This document shows, in pieces, positions 9,458 to 17,555 of a DNA stretch of 24,895 bases (position 1 is its first letter; the number at the start of each line of letters is the position of its first letter). Location: assembly GCF_946479715.1 (NCBI RefSeq), contig NZ_CAMLHF010000068.1, positions 1 to 24,895 of the forward strand. The letters run 5' to 3'. Position numbers and translations under genes: made by a program. The stretch is from an uncultured Pedobacter sp. Lineage in GTDB: Bacteria; Bacteroidota; Bacteroidia; Sphingobacteriales; Sphingobacteriaceae. The notes beneath the pieces are model-generated. The model was not told the origin of the DNA. It did not search any database and worked only from the letters and a program-made list of their open reading frames with translations.

Positions 9458-10921
9458 TTATTTTGAGCCTTTAAGTTTTTCGAGTAATATGTCTATTTTG
9501 ACGCCTGCAAATGAGGAACAATAGTCGGACAAACCATAAGGAATGATCAGCTCTCCATTATGGATGATAGAACCACACGAATAAAGTACATTAGGTACAT
9601 AGCCTTCGCGCTCATCATTATTCGGAATTACCAGTGGTTCTTTTAACCTGCCAATTTCTATAGATGGATCATCTAAATCGAAAAGACTTGCCCCTAAGCA
9701 ATATCTGCGCATCGGGCCTACACCATGTGTAATAACCAGCCAGCCTGCTTCAGTTTCAATTGGCGAGCCGCAATTCCCTATCTGTATGAATTCCCAGGAG
9801 AATTTAGGTTCCTGAAGTTTAACAGGATTATCCCATACGGTAAGTCGGTCAGAATACATTAAATAGTTATTACAACCATCAATACGCGACATCATTGCAT
9901 ATTTGCCATTGATCTTTCTGGGGAACAGAGCAAGGTTTTTATTCTGTGCGCCTATGCCATGCAGCGGACTGATTTTAAAGTCGTAAAAATCTGTAGTTTG
10001 CAGCAGCTTAGGCATAATCATGGCTCCATCAAACGCCGTGTAGGTTGCATAGTATATTACTGTGCCATCATCCTTAACAAAGCGGACAAACCTTGCATCC
10101 TCTATACCTTTGCGTTCAAATTCAGAAATCGGGAAAATTACACGATCAGAAATATCAGTATCTCTTGAAAAACTAATCTCATGATAGGTATCAGATAACC
10201 AAAGTACCTTATCATATTCCAGTTTTTTTAAATCAGTTTCTTGCAGATTTTTAGAATCCAGAATAATTCTTCGCAGTGTAGCATAGTCAAACTTATCTTC
10301 TAGTTTTAAACCTACCTCATCCAACACTTCAAGATCTATCTTGGAATCTGCTGCTTTTTTAAGAAAAAGCTTTTTATTATAGATGGCATTTTTTACTACC
10401 TCTGCCTCATCAATATAGTTTCCTGCAGGGATTACTGTAATGTCATGATTGCGATCAATCAGTGCTCTTCTAAATACCACCGAGGAAATATGCCCCTCGC
10501 CTACAGCCCTAAAACTAATAATCACCCTTTTTTCACCTTCTACCAAATCAGACTGGTCAGGATCTTCAACAACTGATGGATTAAAAAAAGCTGCTGATTC
10601 TATAGAATATTCATGAGTAAAATAGGAACCAATAAGTAGCTTATGGTATTTATCAAGTTCTTCGTAATCGAAGCCAGCGCTCTCGATACAGTCTTTTACC
10701 TTTTTACAATGCCTGTTCAGAATTTTGGTAATGCTTCTATGTCTTTTGGAATACTCTTGAAGTAAGGGTGATATAATATCAAAAACTTCAGTTTCTGTTA
10801 GCTCCATTACCTTTTTGATAACTTCTATTGCCCGTTCATCACCATTAAAAAAGAATCGTGCAATTACGCGCTTTGGATCGGGATAAACCTTTACAGGCTT
10901 TCGTTCTATTAATAATCTCAT
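9458..10921 (-). CDS. GH130 family glycoside phosphorylase/hydrolase
   Basis: A 487-residue five-bladed-propeller enzyme of family GH130; characterised members phosphorolyse or hydrolyse beta-mannosides. The family acid motif is GIEDAR with D275. The inner-blade segments ALFPRKINGKYAMMSRID, GSPIETEAGWLVITHG (H399) and the C-terminal REGYVPNVLYSCG are all recognisable. Basic residues consistent with a phosphate site (K336, K340, H399 region) remain, favouring a phosphorylase, but this is not proven. About 100 N-terminal helical residues precede the propeller, making it longer than the typical 330-400 residues. I chose the ATG at 10921: the protein from MRLLIERKPVKVYPDP looks family-like, whereas the upstream in-frame ATG at 11002 would add 27 low-complexity residues. 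No signal peptide. Homologues are often mislabelled as pesticidal protein Cry7Aa. Confidence 0.88.
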   Translation of the reverse strand: MRLLIERKPVKVYPDPKRVIARFFFNGDERAIEVIKKVMELTETEVFDIISPLLQEYSKRHRSITKILNRHCKKVKDCIESAGFDYEELDKYHKLLIGSYFTHEYSIESAAFFNPSVVEDPDQSDLVEGEKRVIISFRAVGEGHISSVVFRRALIDRNHDITVIPAGNYIDEAEVVKNAIYNKKLFLKKAADSKIDLEVLDEVGLKLEDKFDYATLRRIILDSKNLQETDLKKLEYDKVLWLSDTYHEISFSRDTDISDRVIFPISEFERKGIEDARFVRFVKDDGTVIYYATYTAFDGAMIMPKLLQTTDFYDFKISPLHGIGAQNKNLALFPRKINGKYAMMSRIDGCNNYLMYSDRLTVWDNPVKLQEPKFSWEFIQIGNCGSPIETEAGWLVITHGVGPMRRYCLGASLFDLDDPSIEIGRLKEPLVIPNNDEREGYVPNVLYSCGSIIHNGELIIPYGLSDYCSSFAGVKIDILLEKLKGSK

Positions 10922-10935
10922 AGTGTTATAACACT
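10922..10935. promoter_or_regulatory. 14-bp perfect palindrome at the GH130 start
   Basis: AGTGTTATAACACT is a perfect palindrome that ends directly against the ATG of the GH130 gene, covering the ribosome-binding region. It may be an operator or an mRNA hairpin; one such palindrome is not far above chance in a window this size. Confidence 0.35.
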
Positions 10936-11048
10936 TTAGTAGGTACAATGATTTTATGAATATAATTTTTTTTAACGAAAGCGCCGTTATGGTTTGGCAC
11001 ATTTAAAATAAACTGGCGTAAATTCTGCCAGAATGCCCTTATAATTAC

Positions 11049-11124
11049 TGACAATTATACAATAATAGTCAAATTGACTATATATTTACATGTTAATTAA
11101 ATGACAATTAATAGTTAATTGTCA
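11049..11124. repeat. Cluster of inverted and direct repeats in the GH130/OMP divergent region
   Basis: The 385-nt gap between the divergent GH130 and beta-barrel genes holds no credible gene. TGACAATTA occurs at 11049 and again at 11102. The second copy forms a perfect 10-bp inverted repeat, TGACAATTAA (11102-11111) with 11115-11124, around a TAG loop. Between them ATAGTCAA-A-TTGACTAT (11065-11081) is a perfect 8-bp-arm dyad. TTGACTATA recurs at 11234-11242 and TTTGGCACA at 10993 and 11221. This density suggests regulator binding sites. Confidence 0.5.
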
Positions 11125-11221
11125 CCCTAAAATAATATTGAAATCCATCATTAATTTTATTTCACTATCAATTAGTGAGTTACAAAAAAATACGATTCCA
11201 GCAAAATAAAGCAGATTATGT

Positions 11222-11237
11222 TTGGCACAGCTGTTGA
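11222..11237 (+). promoter_or_regulatory. Sigma-54-type -24/-12 promoter candidate
   Basis: TTGGCAC, a 5-nt spacer and TTGA match the RpoN consensus TTGGCAC-N5-TTGC except for the last base. It would give a leader of roughly 60 nt for the beta-barrel gene at 11307. No TAnnTTTG element is evident nearer this gene. Confidence 0.35.
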
Positions 11238-11306
11238 CTATAGAACGTAAATGGTCAGAATATAAAAACTAACAGATGACCAGATTATAAATTAAAAAAT
11301 AAGAAA

Positions 11307-11915
11307 ATGAAAAAATTATTATTATCATTAATTGCAGTTTCTGCATTAGCATTTACTACCCAGGCACAAACTGAAAAAGGAAAAATTATTGTTGGTGGTA
11401 ACGTAGCATTTGATACAAATAAATCTGATGCAGATGGTGCTAAATCAAATACAAGTTTCGCAATTGTACCAAGCGTAGGATATTTTGTAAGCGATAACAT
11501 TGCAGTTGGTACTGGCGTTGGTTATAGCTATGACAAACAAGTTGGTAAACTAGAAAACCAAGCTTTTGTAGTTAGTCCTTTTGGCCGTTATTATGCTAAC
11601 TTATCTGAATCATTCAAATTCTTTGGTCAGTTATCTGTACCAATGGAATTCGGAACTGCTAAAACAGTAGATGCTGCTGGTAAAGTAGGCGATAAAGTTG
11701 GTTCTAGTACTGAAATTGGTGTTGCATTATCTCCAGGATTTGCTTTCTTCCCAACTAAAAAAATCGGTATCGAGTTTGCAGTTAACGGATTAAGCTATAA
11801 CAACTACCGTCTAGAAAATGGTGATGGCGATAAGATAAAAGGTGCTGGTTCTGATTCATTCAGCTTTGGAGCTAACTTTTTCCAACCTAAATTAGGTATC
11901 CAATTCCACTTTTAA
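11307..11915 (+). CDS. Outer membrane beta-barrel protein
   Basis: A 202-residue exported protein. A signal peptide (residues 1 to about 20, cleavage after AQA) is followed by alternating hydrophobic strands rich in G, Y and F, such as GYFVSDNIAVGTGVGYSY and PFGRYYANL. The C-terminus ends in an aromatic residue (GIQFHF), the usual signal for outer-membrane insertion. The size suits a small eight-stranded barrel of the OMP_b-brl class. The specific role is unknown; homologues in Bacteroidota are usually annotated only as porin family. It is a single-gene unit between a repeat-rich intergenic region and a strong terminator. Confidence 0.88.
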   Translation: MKKLLLSLIAVSALAFTTQAQTEKGKIIVGGNVAFDTNKSDADGAKSNTSFAIVPSVGYFVSDNIAVGTGVGYSYDKQVGKLENQAFVVSPFGRYYANLSESFKFFGQLSVPMEFGTAKTVDAAGKVGDKVGSSTEIGVALSPGFAFFPTKKIGIEFAVNGLSYNNYRLENGDGDKIKGAGSDSFSFGANFFQPKLGIQFHF

Positions 11916-11941
11916 TAGACTTTACATTTGGTTAGATAAAG

Positions 11942-11970
11942 AGCCCTTCGCTTTAGCGAGGGCTTTTTTT
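11942..11970 (+). terminator. Rho-independent terminator of the beta-barrel gene
   Basis: A GC-rich stem AGCCCTTCGC/GCGAGGGCT with one bulged base and a TTTA loop, directly followed by seven T residues, 26 nt after the stop. Confidence 0.88.
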
Positions 11971-12008
11971 ATGACTATCTTTTTTATTAAAAACTCATAA
12001 TGGTTTCC

Positions 12009-12016
12009 TATTTTTG
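12009..12016 (+). promoter_or_regulatory. -7 promoter element TATTTTTG for the C1 peptidase gene
   Basis: Exact match to TAnnTTTG, 19 nt before the ATG. No -33 box was identified. Confidence 0.4.
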
Positions 12017-12035
12017 ATCCACTAGCTTAATAGAA

Positions 12036-13142
12036 ATGAAAAGAACTATATTATTTGCAATTGGGTTTGGATTTGTTTTATCCGCACAAGCACAGAACAG
12101 TGCATTAAAACCCTTAAAGGAAAATGCCGCAACCTCGGTTAAAAATCAAGGTCAGTCTGGAACTTGCTGGAACTACTCTACTACTTCCCTGATTGAATCT
12201 GAAGGACTGCGCAAAGGTTTAGGAGAGCTGAACCTATCGGAAATGTTTACTGCACGAAACGTTTACATAGAAAAAGCTAAGAATTACATTCTTCGTCAGG
12301 GTAAAGCACAGTTTGGTGAAGGTGGTCTTGGTCACGATTTAGTACATTCCATATCTCTTTATGGGGCAATGCCACAGGAGGCTTTTCAAGGTGTTAGCGG
12401 CGAAATCCCTGATCACACCGGATTGGAAACTGCACTAAAAACATATCTTGACGGCGTACTTAAAAAACGTTCGCTAGATAATGACTGGCTAAAAGGTTAT
12501 GATCAAATTCTAGATCAGAAAATTGGGGTTCCACCAGCTAATTTTGATTATAAAGGCAAAAGTTATACTCCACAAACCTTTGCTAAAGAGGTGTTAAAAT
12601 TTGATGCCAACGATTATGTAAACATCACTTCTTTTACTCACCATCCTTACTATAGCCAGTTTATTCTAGAAGCACCCGATAATTTCGCAAACGGATCGTT
12701 TTACAACCTTCCATTGGCAGAAATGGTAAACATGACAACCACTGCAGTAAAAAATGGATACACCATTATGTGGGATGCTGATGTGAGCAACAGAAACTTT
12801 CAGCAGAAAAAAGGGTATGCTATGTTATTCGCTGATACTTCGGATGCGAAACAACCTGAATTAAACCCTGATGTAAAAGAGACAGCATACACACCGGAGC
12901 TGCGTCAGCAATTGTATGAGAATTTAACCACTCAGGATGATCACCTTATGCATCTTATCGGTTTGGAGCAATCGGCAAATGGAAAGCTGTTCTACAAGGT
13001 TAAAAACTCATGGGGAGATGTTGGACCTCTTAAAGGTTATATAGAAGTATCGGAACCTTATTTTGCAATTAACACTGTAAGTCTGGTAGTGCCAAAAGCG
13101 GCACTTTCAAAGGAATTGAAAAGCAAGTTAGGTATAAAATAA
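12036..13142 (+). CDS. Secreted C1B cysteine peptidase (bleomycin hydrolase/PepC-like)
   Basis: A 368-residue papain-fold peptidase of the aminopeptidase C branch. The catalytic set is visible: oxyanion Q38 and nucleophile C44 in NQGQSGTCWNYS, H303 in DDHLMHLIG, and N324 in KVKNSWGD. An N-terminal signal peptide (residues 1-20, cleavage after AQA) indicates export to the periplasm or beyond, whereas classical PepC and bleomycin hydrolase are cytoplasmic and about 450-470 residues long. The bleomycin-hydrolase insertion helices are therefore partly reduced. A role in peptide turnover alongside the convergent dipeptidyl peptidase is an inference from proximity only. It is separated from that gene by a shared terminator. 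Confidence 0.88.
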   Translation: MKRTILFAIGFGFVLSAQAQNSALKPLKENAATSVKNQGQSGTCWNYSTTSLIESEGLRKGLGELNLSEMFTARNVYIEKAKNYILRQGKAQFGEGGLGHDLVHSISLYGAMPQEAFQGVSGEIPDHTGLETALKTYLDGVLKKRSLDNDWLKGYDQILDQKIGVPPANFDYKGKSYTPQTFAKEVLKFDANDYVNITSFTHHPYYSQFILEAPDNFANGSFYNLPLAEMVNMTTTAVKNGYTIMWDADVSNRNFQQKKGYAMLFADTSDAKQPELNPDVKETAYTPELRQQLYENLTTQDDHLMHLIGLEQSANGKLFYKVKNSWGDVGPLKGYIEVSEPYFAINTVSLVVPKAALSKELKSKLGIK

Positions 13143-13152
13143 AACTAATCCA

Positions 13153-13190
13153 TAAAATAAAAAGGGGACTGATGCCCCCTTTTTATTTTA
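13153..13190. terminator. Bidirectional terminator between two convergent peptidase genes
   Basis: A perfect 15-bp stem (13153-13167 with 13176-13190) around an 8-nt loop, with A-rich left and T-rich right flanks so it can work in both directions. Its right arm includes the stop codon of the minus-strand S9 peptidase. Confidence 0.88.
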
Positions 13191-15692
13191 TTTCTTTTGC
13201 TCTACTTCCCTATCCATCTCCAGTACATTTACCTGATCAGATTGAGAAAAATCACCAATCAAATACTTATTAAAGTGATCAGCCAGCTTCCAGAAAGCAT
13301 ACTCTGTTAAATCACCAAATGCATGGCGCTGCCCTGGTACAATAACAAATTCAAATCTTTTGCCGGCTTTCATTAAGGCATTAGCCACTCTGATGGTATT
13401 TGCCGGATGCACGTTATTGTCAACATCGCCTGTCATCAACATTAAATGACCTTTCAGGTTTTTAGCAAGATCAGGATTTTTATCAATGCTATATTTAAAT
13501 GTAGTATCGCCTTTGGCTGAAACAATTTCTTTTACACCATGATGCTTTTCACTCCACCATCTGTTATAAATACTATTGTCGTGGTTTCCTGCATTTGATA
13601 CCGCAGCTTTAAAGAAATCGGGATAAACAAGCATGGCAGCTGTCGACATAAAACCGCCACCAGAATGGCCTGTAATACCAACCTTCGTTGCATCAATAAA
13701 CGAGTACTTATCTGCCAGTTGTTCTACGGCAGCCTTTTTGTCAGCCAAACCATAGTCACGTAGGTTTCCATAACCATAGGTATGATACCATTTAGATCTT
13801 GCAGGATTTCCTCCTCTATTCCCCACAGTAATTACCACATAACCAAACTGCGCTAAGCGATCAGTTCTATCCATGCTTTTACTAAATGACTTGTTTACAG
13901 CCTCGGTTTGAGGGCCAGGATACACATATTCTATGATCGGATATTTTTTGGCTGGATCAAAATCAAAAGGTTTATACATTACTCCGTAAATATCCGTAAC
14001 ACCATCATCAGCCTTTACTTTAAAAGGTTCCGGAAATTTATAACCTGTAGCCATTAATAAAGAAAGGTCAGCTGTTTCAAGGTCCATCACCTTTTTACCC
14101 GTATTATCCATCAATACAGATTTAGGAACCGTATTAACTTTAGAGAAGTTATTTACGAAAAACTTGTTCTCATCGTTCATGTTTACAGCATGATCAAAAT
14201 CGCCTGGATTTAGAAGTTTCATTCCAGATCCATCAAAATTAATACGGTATAAGTGTAGGTAATAAGGATCTTCTTTAGTCTCTCGGCCATTTGCAGTAAA
14301 ATACAATACTCTATTTTTTTCGTCGATATTCACGATGCTTTCGCAATGGAAAGCACCTTTGGTAATTTGGTTCTTTAATTTACCATTGCCATCGAAAAGG
14401 TAAAAATGTGCCCATCCATCTCTTTCAGACCAATGGATAATTTCTTTTCCATTGTTTACCAGACCCGGGCGATTAATTTCAACATAAGTGTTAAAGCGTT
14501 CATCAATTACCGGAGTTACTACATCTGTATTAATATCAACAGTACATACATCAACACGTTTTAAATCTCTGCTGGTACGCGAAAGATAAATTTTACTGTT
14601 ATTACCCAACCATATTGAAGGTCTGAATTCATTGTCACGATCTTTATTTAAAGAGGGTGCTCCCCAAACAGATACACTCTGATCTTTAAAAGCTGCGATG
14701 TTTAGTTTCTTGAAGGTTTTGCTGGCAAAATTGAATAAAAGAAGTTCATCAATTGGTGCATCAGGCTCACCTGGCATTTGGTATTTATAGGTTTCTAATG
14801 TTGGTCTGCCGGCAGTAATATTGTTTACCACCCAAAGGTCTTTTACCTTACGGGAATCTGTCCTGTCGAGCACAAAATATTTTGCATCAGGCGACCATAA
14901 CACATAAGCTCTACGTCTTTTCTTATTGTTTTTCTCTTGTTCTTCGTTATTTTCACCATCTCCGTCACTACCATAAGAATAAAACTTAACCCCATCCTTT
15001 GTTAGCTGATGCTCTACGATGGTACTATCATCTTCATTCTTTACCGCCTTTTTATAGTTTTCCTTATCCATCCAGTACAAGTTGTAATTTCTACTGAAGA
15101 TAATTGCCGAGGAATCAGGTGCTACCGAGCCCCAAGACGGTTTTGCTTTAGGCTTGGTATAATTTGGGACTTCGGTAAGCTTTGCATTTGCAATATCATA
15201 GTTAAAGTAGAACACCTTTTTCTGCATTGAATCTGCATCTTTCTTATCCTTACGATCCTTTTTCAATTCATCAATGGTACTCTTTATTTCAAAACTGATT
15301 TGTTTCTCATCACTTGAAAATTTAAGGTTCTCCAGAGGCAGATGCTGGGCATCAAAAGGATCACGAATGATTGTGGTGATTTCTGCGGCAAGCTTTGCAT
15401 TGTCAAAGATCTTCTTTTTGCTTTTAGCTGCAGGATCAACAAGATACCAAAGTTTACCGTTTGGTGTTTCGTATTCATACCAAAAACGATTGCTCAATTT
15501 TAACCAGTGCGGATCAACAGCTGTTGAGTAAATGATCTTTTTAAGTTTGTTGGGCGAAAACCGGGAAGCAAGCTGATAATTTGCCTTAGGTGCCTGGGTT
15601 GTGGTTTCTGTTATTGTAAAAGTTTTGGTTTGCGAAACCGCACTAAAACCCGCACTAATAAGCAATAAAAATACAATGTAAAGTTTCTTCAT
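13188..15692 (-). CDS. S9 family prolyl oligopeptidase, dipeptidyl peptidase IV type
   Basis: An 834-residue exported serine peptidase that releases N-terminal dipeptides, typically X-Pro. A signal peptide (residues 1 to about 20, MKKLYIVFLLLISAGFSAVS) is followed by the DPP-IV N-terminal beta-propeller (about 90-560) and the alpha/beta-hydrolase domain. The triad is complete: S677 in GHSGGG, D758 in GDVDNNVH, H790 in GQRHAFGD. The periplasm is the probable location. A lysine- and glutamate-rich stretch near residues 245-260 (EEQEKNNKKRRR) is a low-complexity insert in the propeller. Length is within the bacterial DPP-IV range. It diverges from the deacetylase pair over a 132-nt gap. Confidence 0.93.
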   Translation of the reverse strand: MKKLYIVFLLLISAGFSAVSQTKTFTITETTTQAPKANYQLASRFSPNKLKKIIYSTAVDPHWLKLSNRFWYEYETPNGKLWYLVDPAAKSKKKIFDNAKLAAEITTIIRDPFDAQHLPLENLKFSSDEKQISFEIKSTIDELKKDRKDKKDADSMQKKVFYFNYDIANAKLTEVPNYTKPKAKPSWGSVAPDSSAIIFSRNYNLYWMDKENYKKAVKNEDDSTIVEHQLTKDGVKFYSYGSDGDGENNEEQEKNNKKRRRAYVLWSPDAKYFVLDRTDSRKVKDLWVVNNITAGRPTLETYKYQMPGEPDAPIDELLLFNFASKTFKKLNIAAFKDQSVSVWGAPSLNKDRDNEFRPSIWLGNNSKIYLSRTSRDLKRVDVCTVDINTDVVTPVIDERFNTYVEINRPGLVNNGKEIIHWSERDGWAHFYLFDGNGKLKNQITKGAFHCESIVNIDEKNRVLYFTANGRETKEDPYYLHLYRINFDGSGMKLLNPGDFDHAVNMNDENKFFVNNFSKVNTVPKSVLMDNTGKKVMDLETADLSLLMATGYKFPEPFKVKADDGVTDIYGVMYKPFDFDPAKKYPIIEYVYPGPQTEAVNKSFSKSMDRTDRLAQFGYVVITVGNRGGNPARSKWYHTYGYGNLRDYGLADKKAAVEQLADKYSFIDATKVGITGHSGGGFMSTAAMLVYPDFFKAAVSNAGNHDNSIYNRWWSEKHHGVKEIVSAKGDTTFKYSIDKNPDLAKNLKGHLMLMTGDVDNNVHPANTIRVANALMKAGKRFEFVIVPGQRHAFGDLTEYAFWKLADHFNKYLIGDFSQSDQVNVLEMDREVEQKK

Positions 15693-15800
15693 TTGAATTG
15701 TTAATTAAAACGGCTAAATTATTGATTAATACTAAAGAAGGATGAATCTTTATTTGTAATAAATGTGATAGTTAATGCAAAAAAATAGCGGTTGATTTCA

Positions 15801-15808
15801 TAGTTTTG
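15801..15808 (+). promoter_or_regulatory. -7 promoter element TAGTTTTG for the deacetylase pair
   Basis: Exact TAnnTTTG match, 16 nt before the ATG of the first deacetylase. No -33 box at standard spacing. Confidence 0.4.
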
Positions 15809-15824
15809 CCACAAATAATCATAA

Positions 15825-16709
15825 ATGAAACAGCACCTTCTACCTTTATTAGCTGCAGCGGCAATTTTTACGGCCAGTTGCCAGTCTAAATCACAAACTA
15901 ACACCGATAATACAGATGTTAAAGATACTTTAACACAAACCTCATCGAAGGAAGAAGTACAGACCACTAAAATTGATGTAAGCAAAATTAAAGTTGCTGA
16001 TGCTAAAACCATACTTGCCCGCAAACAGGTACCTATCTTATGCTACCACCAGGTCCGTAACTGGAAACCAACAGATGGCAAGGTAGGTAAAGACTACATT
16101 GTTGAAATACAAAACTTTAAAGATCAGGTTAAAATGCTTGCCGATAGTGGCTATCACTCTATATTACCTGATGAGTTATATGCCTATTTGAATACAGGTG
16201 CTCCATTACCAAGCAAGCCGATCATGTTTACTTTTGATGATACAGACATGGATCAGTTTACAATTGCGGCCCCAACACTAAAAAAATACGGTTTTAAAGC
16301 GGTATATTTTATCATGACAGTATCTATTGGCCGTAAGGGTAAGTTTGTTGATTATATGACCAAAGAGCAGATAAAACAACTTTCTGATGATGGCAATATA
16401 ATTGGAAGTCACACTTATGATCATAAGAATTTCAAGAAATATCAAGGAAAAGATTGGGAAGAACAACTAGATAAGCCTACCAAAAAACTGGAAGAGATTA
16501 CCGGCAAAAAGATGACAGAATTTGCTTATCCTTTTGGCTTATGGAATGCTGAAGGGTTCGCTGAACTAAAAAAACGTGGGTTTAGGATGGCTTTTTCTCT
16601 TGCTGATAAACGCGATCAGAATTACCCGTTATACACAGTAAGAAGAATTATTGCGAGTGGTTACTGGAGTCCTAAAACCCTACATAACAGCATAGTAAAA
16701 AGTTTCTAA
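15825..16709 (+). CDS. Polysaccharide deacetylase lipoprotein (CE4), copy 1
   Basis: A 294-residue exported enzyme with the NodB homology fold of carbohydrate esterase family 4, which removes N- or O-acetyl groups from polysaccharides. A lipoprotein signal peptide has its lipobox at TASC with C19. A linker rich in T, D and K (20-60) precedes the catalytic domain: VPILCYHQV (69-77), motif 1 TFDDTD (D138, D139), the metal pair H196 and H200 in SHTYDHKN, and FAYPFG. The general D-D and H-x3-H residues are intact, so catalysis is likely. It overlaps the next gene by 1 nt and is its paralogue. The substrate (peptidoglycan, capsule or diet polysaccharide) is not known. Confidence 0.9.
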   Translation: MKQHLLPLLAAAAIFTASCQSKSQTNTDNTDVKDTLTQTSSKEEVQTTKIDVSKIKVADAKTILARKQVPILCYHQVRNWKPTDGKVGKDYIVEIQNFKDQVKMLADSGYHSILPDELYAYLNTGAPLPSKPIMFTFDDTDMDQFTIAAPTLKKYGFKAVYFIMTVSIGRKGKFVDYMTKEQIKQLSDDGNIIGSHTYDHKNFKKYQGKDWEEQLDKPTKKLEEITGKKMTEFAYPFGLWNAEGFAELKKRGFRMAFSLADKRDQNYPLYTVRRIIASGYWSPKTLHNSIVKSF

Positions 16710-17554
16710 TGAAAATACTTTTAAGTCTGGGTGCTGGCTTAATGATACTAGCTTCAGCATGCACAAATGCCGGTCAAAGTCAAACTAGCTCCGCTTCAGC
16801 GAATCCTGATAAAGACACTGCCCAAATTAATAACGCCCCTAAAAAGGAAGCTACTGCGGCCGAGGTTTTAAGCAGAAAGGAAGTTCCTGTTCTTTGTTAT
16901 CATCAAATTAGAGATTGGAAAGCAAGTGATTCGAAACGCGCGCATGATGACATTATCCCTCCTACAAATTTTAAACAGCATATTAAAATGCTTGCAGACA
17001 GTGGGTACCATACCATTTTGCCCGACCAGCTTTATGATTATCTGAATTATGGAGCTAAACTTCCAGAAAAACCAATCATTATTAGTTTTGATGATACAGA
17101 TTTGGATCAGTTTACTATTGCAGCACCCGAGTTAAAAAAATATGGTTTTAAGGGTGTATTTTTTATCATGACGGTATCTATTGGAAGACCAAGATACATG
17201 AGCAAAGCGCAAATAAAAACCCTTGCAGATGAGGGCCATGTTATTGCGAGCCACACCTGGAACCATAAAAATTTCACTGAGTTTACTGATGAAGATTGGG
17301 AAGTTCAAATAGATAAACCGACCAAAACATTAGAAACAATTACAGGCAAAAAGGTTGAATATTTTGCCTATCCTTATGGAGTATGGAAACCAGAAACCTT
17401 ACATAAATTAAAAGAGCACGGGTTTAAAGCGGCATTTATCTTATCAACAAAGAGAGATGAGACTAATCCGCTTTTTACCATCCGACGTATTATTGATCCA
17501 GGAACTTATACGGCTAAGAACCTTTATCATAGTATAAATAAAAGTTTTAAATAG
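16709..17554 (+). CDS. Polysaccharide deacetylase lipoprotein (CE4), copy 2
   Basis: A 281-residue paralogue of the preceding gene, starting inside its stop codon (TAATG), so translation is probably coupled. The lipobox ASAC gives C18 as the lipidated residue. Conserved features: VPVLCYHQI, SFDDTD (D128, D129), SHTWNHKN (H182, H186), FAYPYG. It is shorter by a few residues after SIGR, where copy 1 has an extra KGKFVD-like loop, and the linker differs. High similarity around AAPxLKKYGFK and FIMTVSIGR shows a tandem duplication. The pair may act on two related substrates or as a dosage duplication. Its stop lies 1 nt from that of the convergent Gre-like gene. Confidence 0.9.
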   Translation: MKILLSLGAGLMILASACTNAGQSQTSSASANPDKDTAQINNAPKKEATAAEVLSRKEVPVLCYHQIRDWKASDSKRAHDDIIPPTNFKQHIKMLADSGYHTILPDQLYDYLNYGAKLPEKPIIISFDDTDLDQFTIAAPELKKYGFKGVFFIMTVSIGRPRYMSKAQIKTLADEGHVIASHTWNHKNFTEFTDEDWEVQIDKPTKTLETITGKKVEYFAYPYGVWKPETLHKLKEHGFKAAFILSTKRDETNPLFTIRRIIDPGTYTAKNLYHSINKSFK

Positions 17555-17555
17555 T

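Noticed and set aside
10993..11001. Second TTTGGCACA as another sigma-54 promoter
   Set aside because: No TTGC-like -12 element at the required spacing.
10922..11002. Upstream ATG extending GH130 by 27 residues
   Set aside because: The added residues are not family-like, and the 14-bp palindrome and AT-rich stretch look like upstream non-coding sequence.
11285..11500. Minus-strand open frame of 71 codons
   Set aside because: Antisense to the 5' part of the beta-barrel gene, with low-complexity N and F runs.
15719..16024. Minus-strand open frame of 101 codons across the deacetylase start
   Set aside because: It is antisense to the signal peptide and linker of a confident gene, and it covers that gene's promoter.
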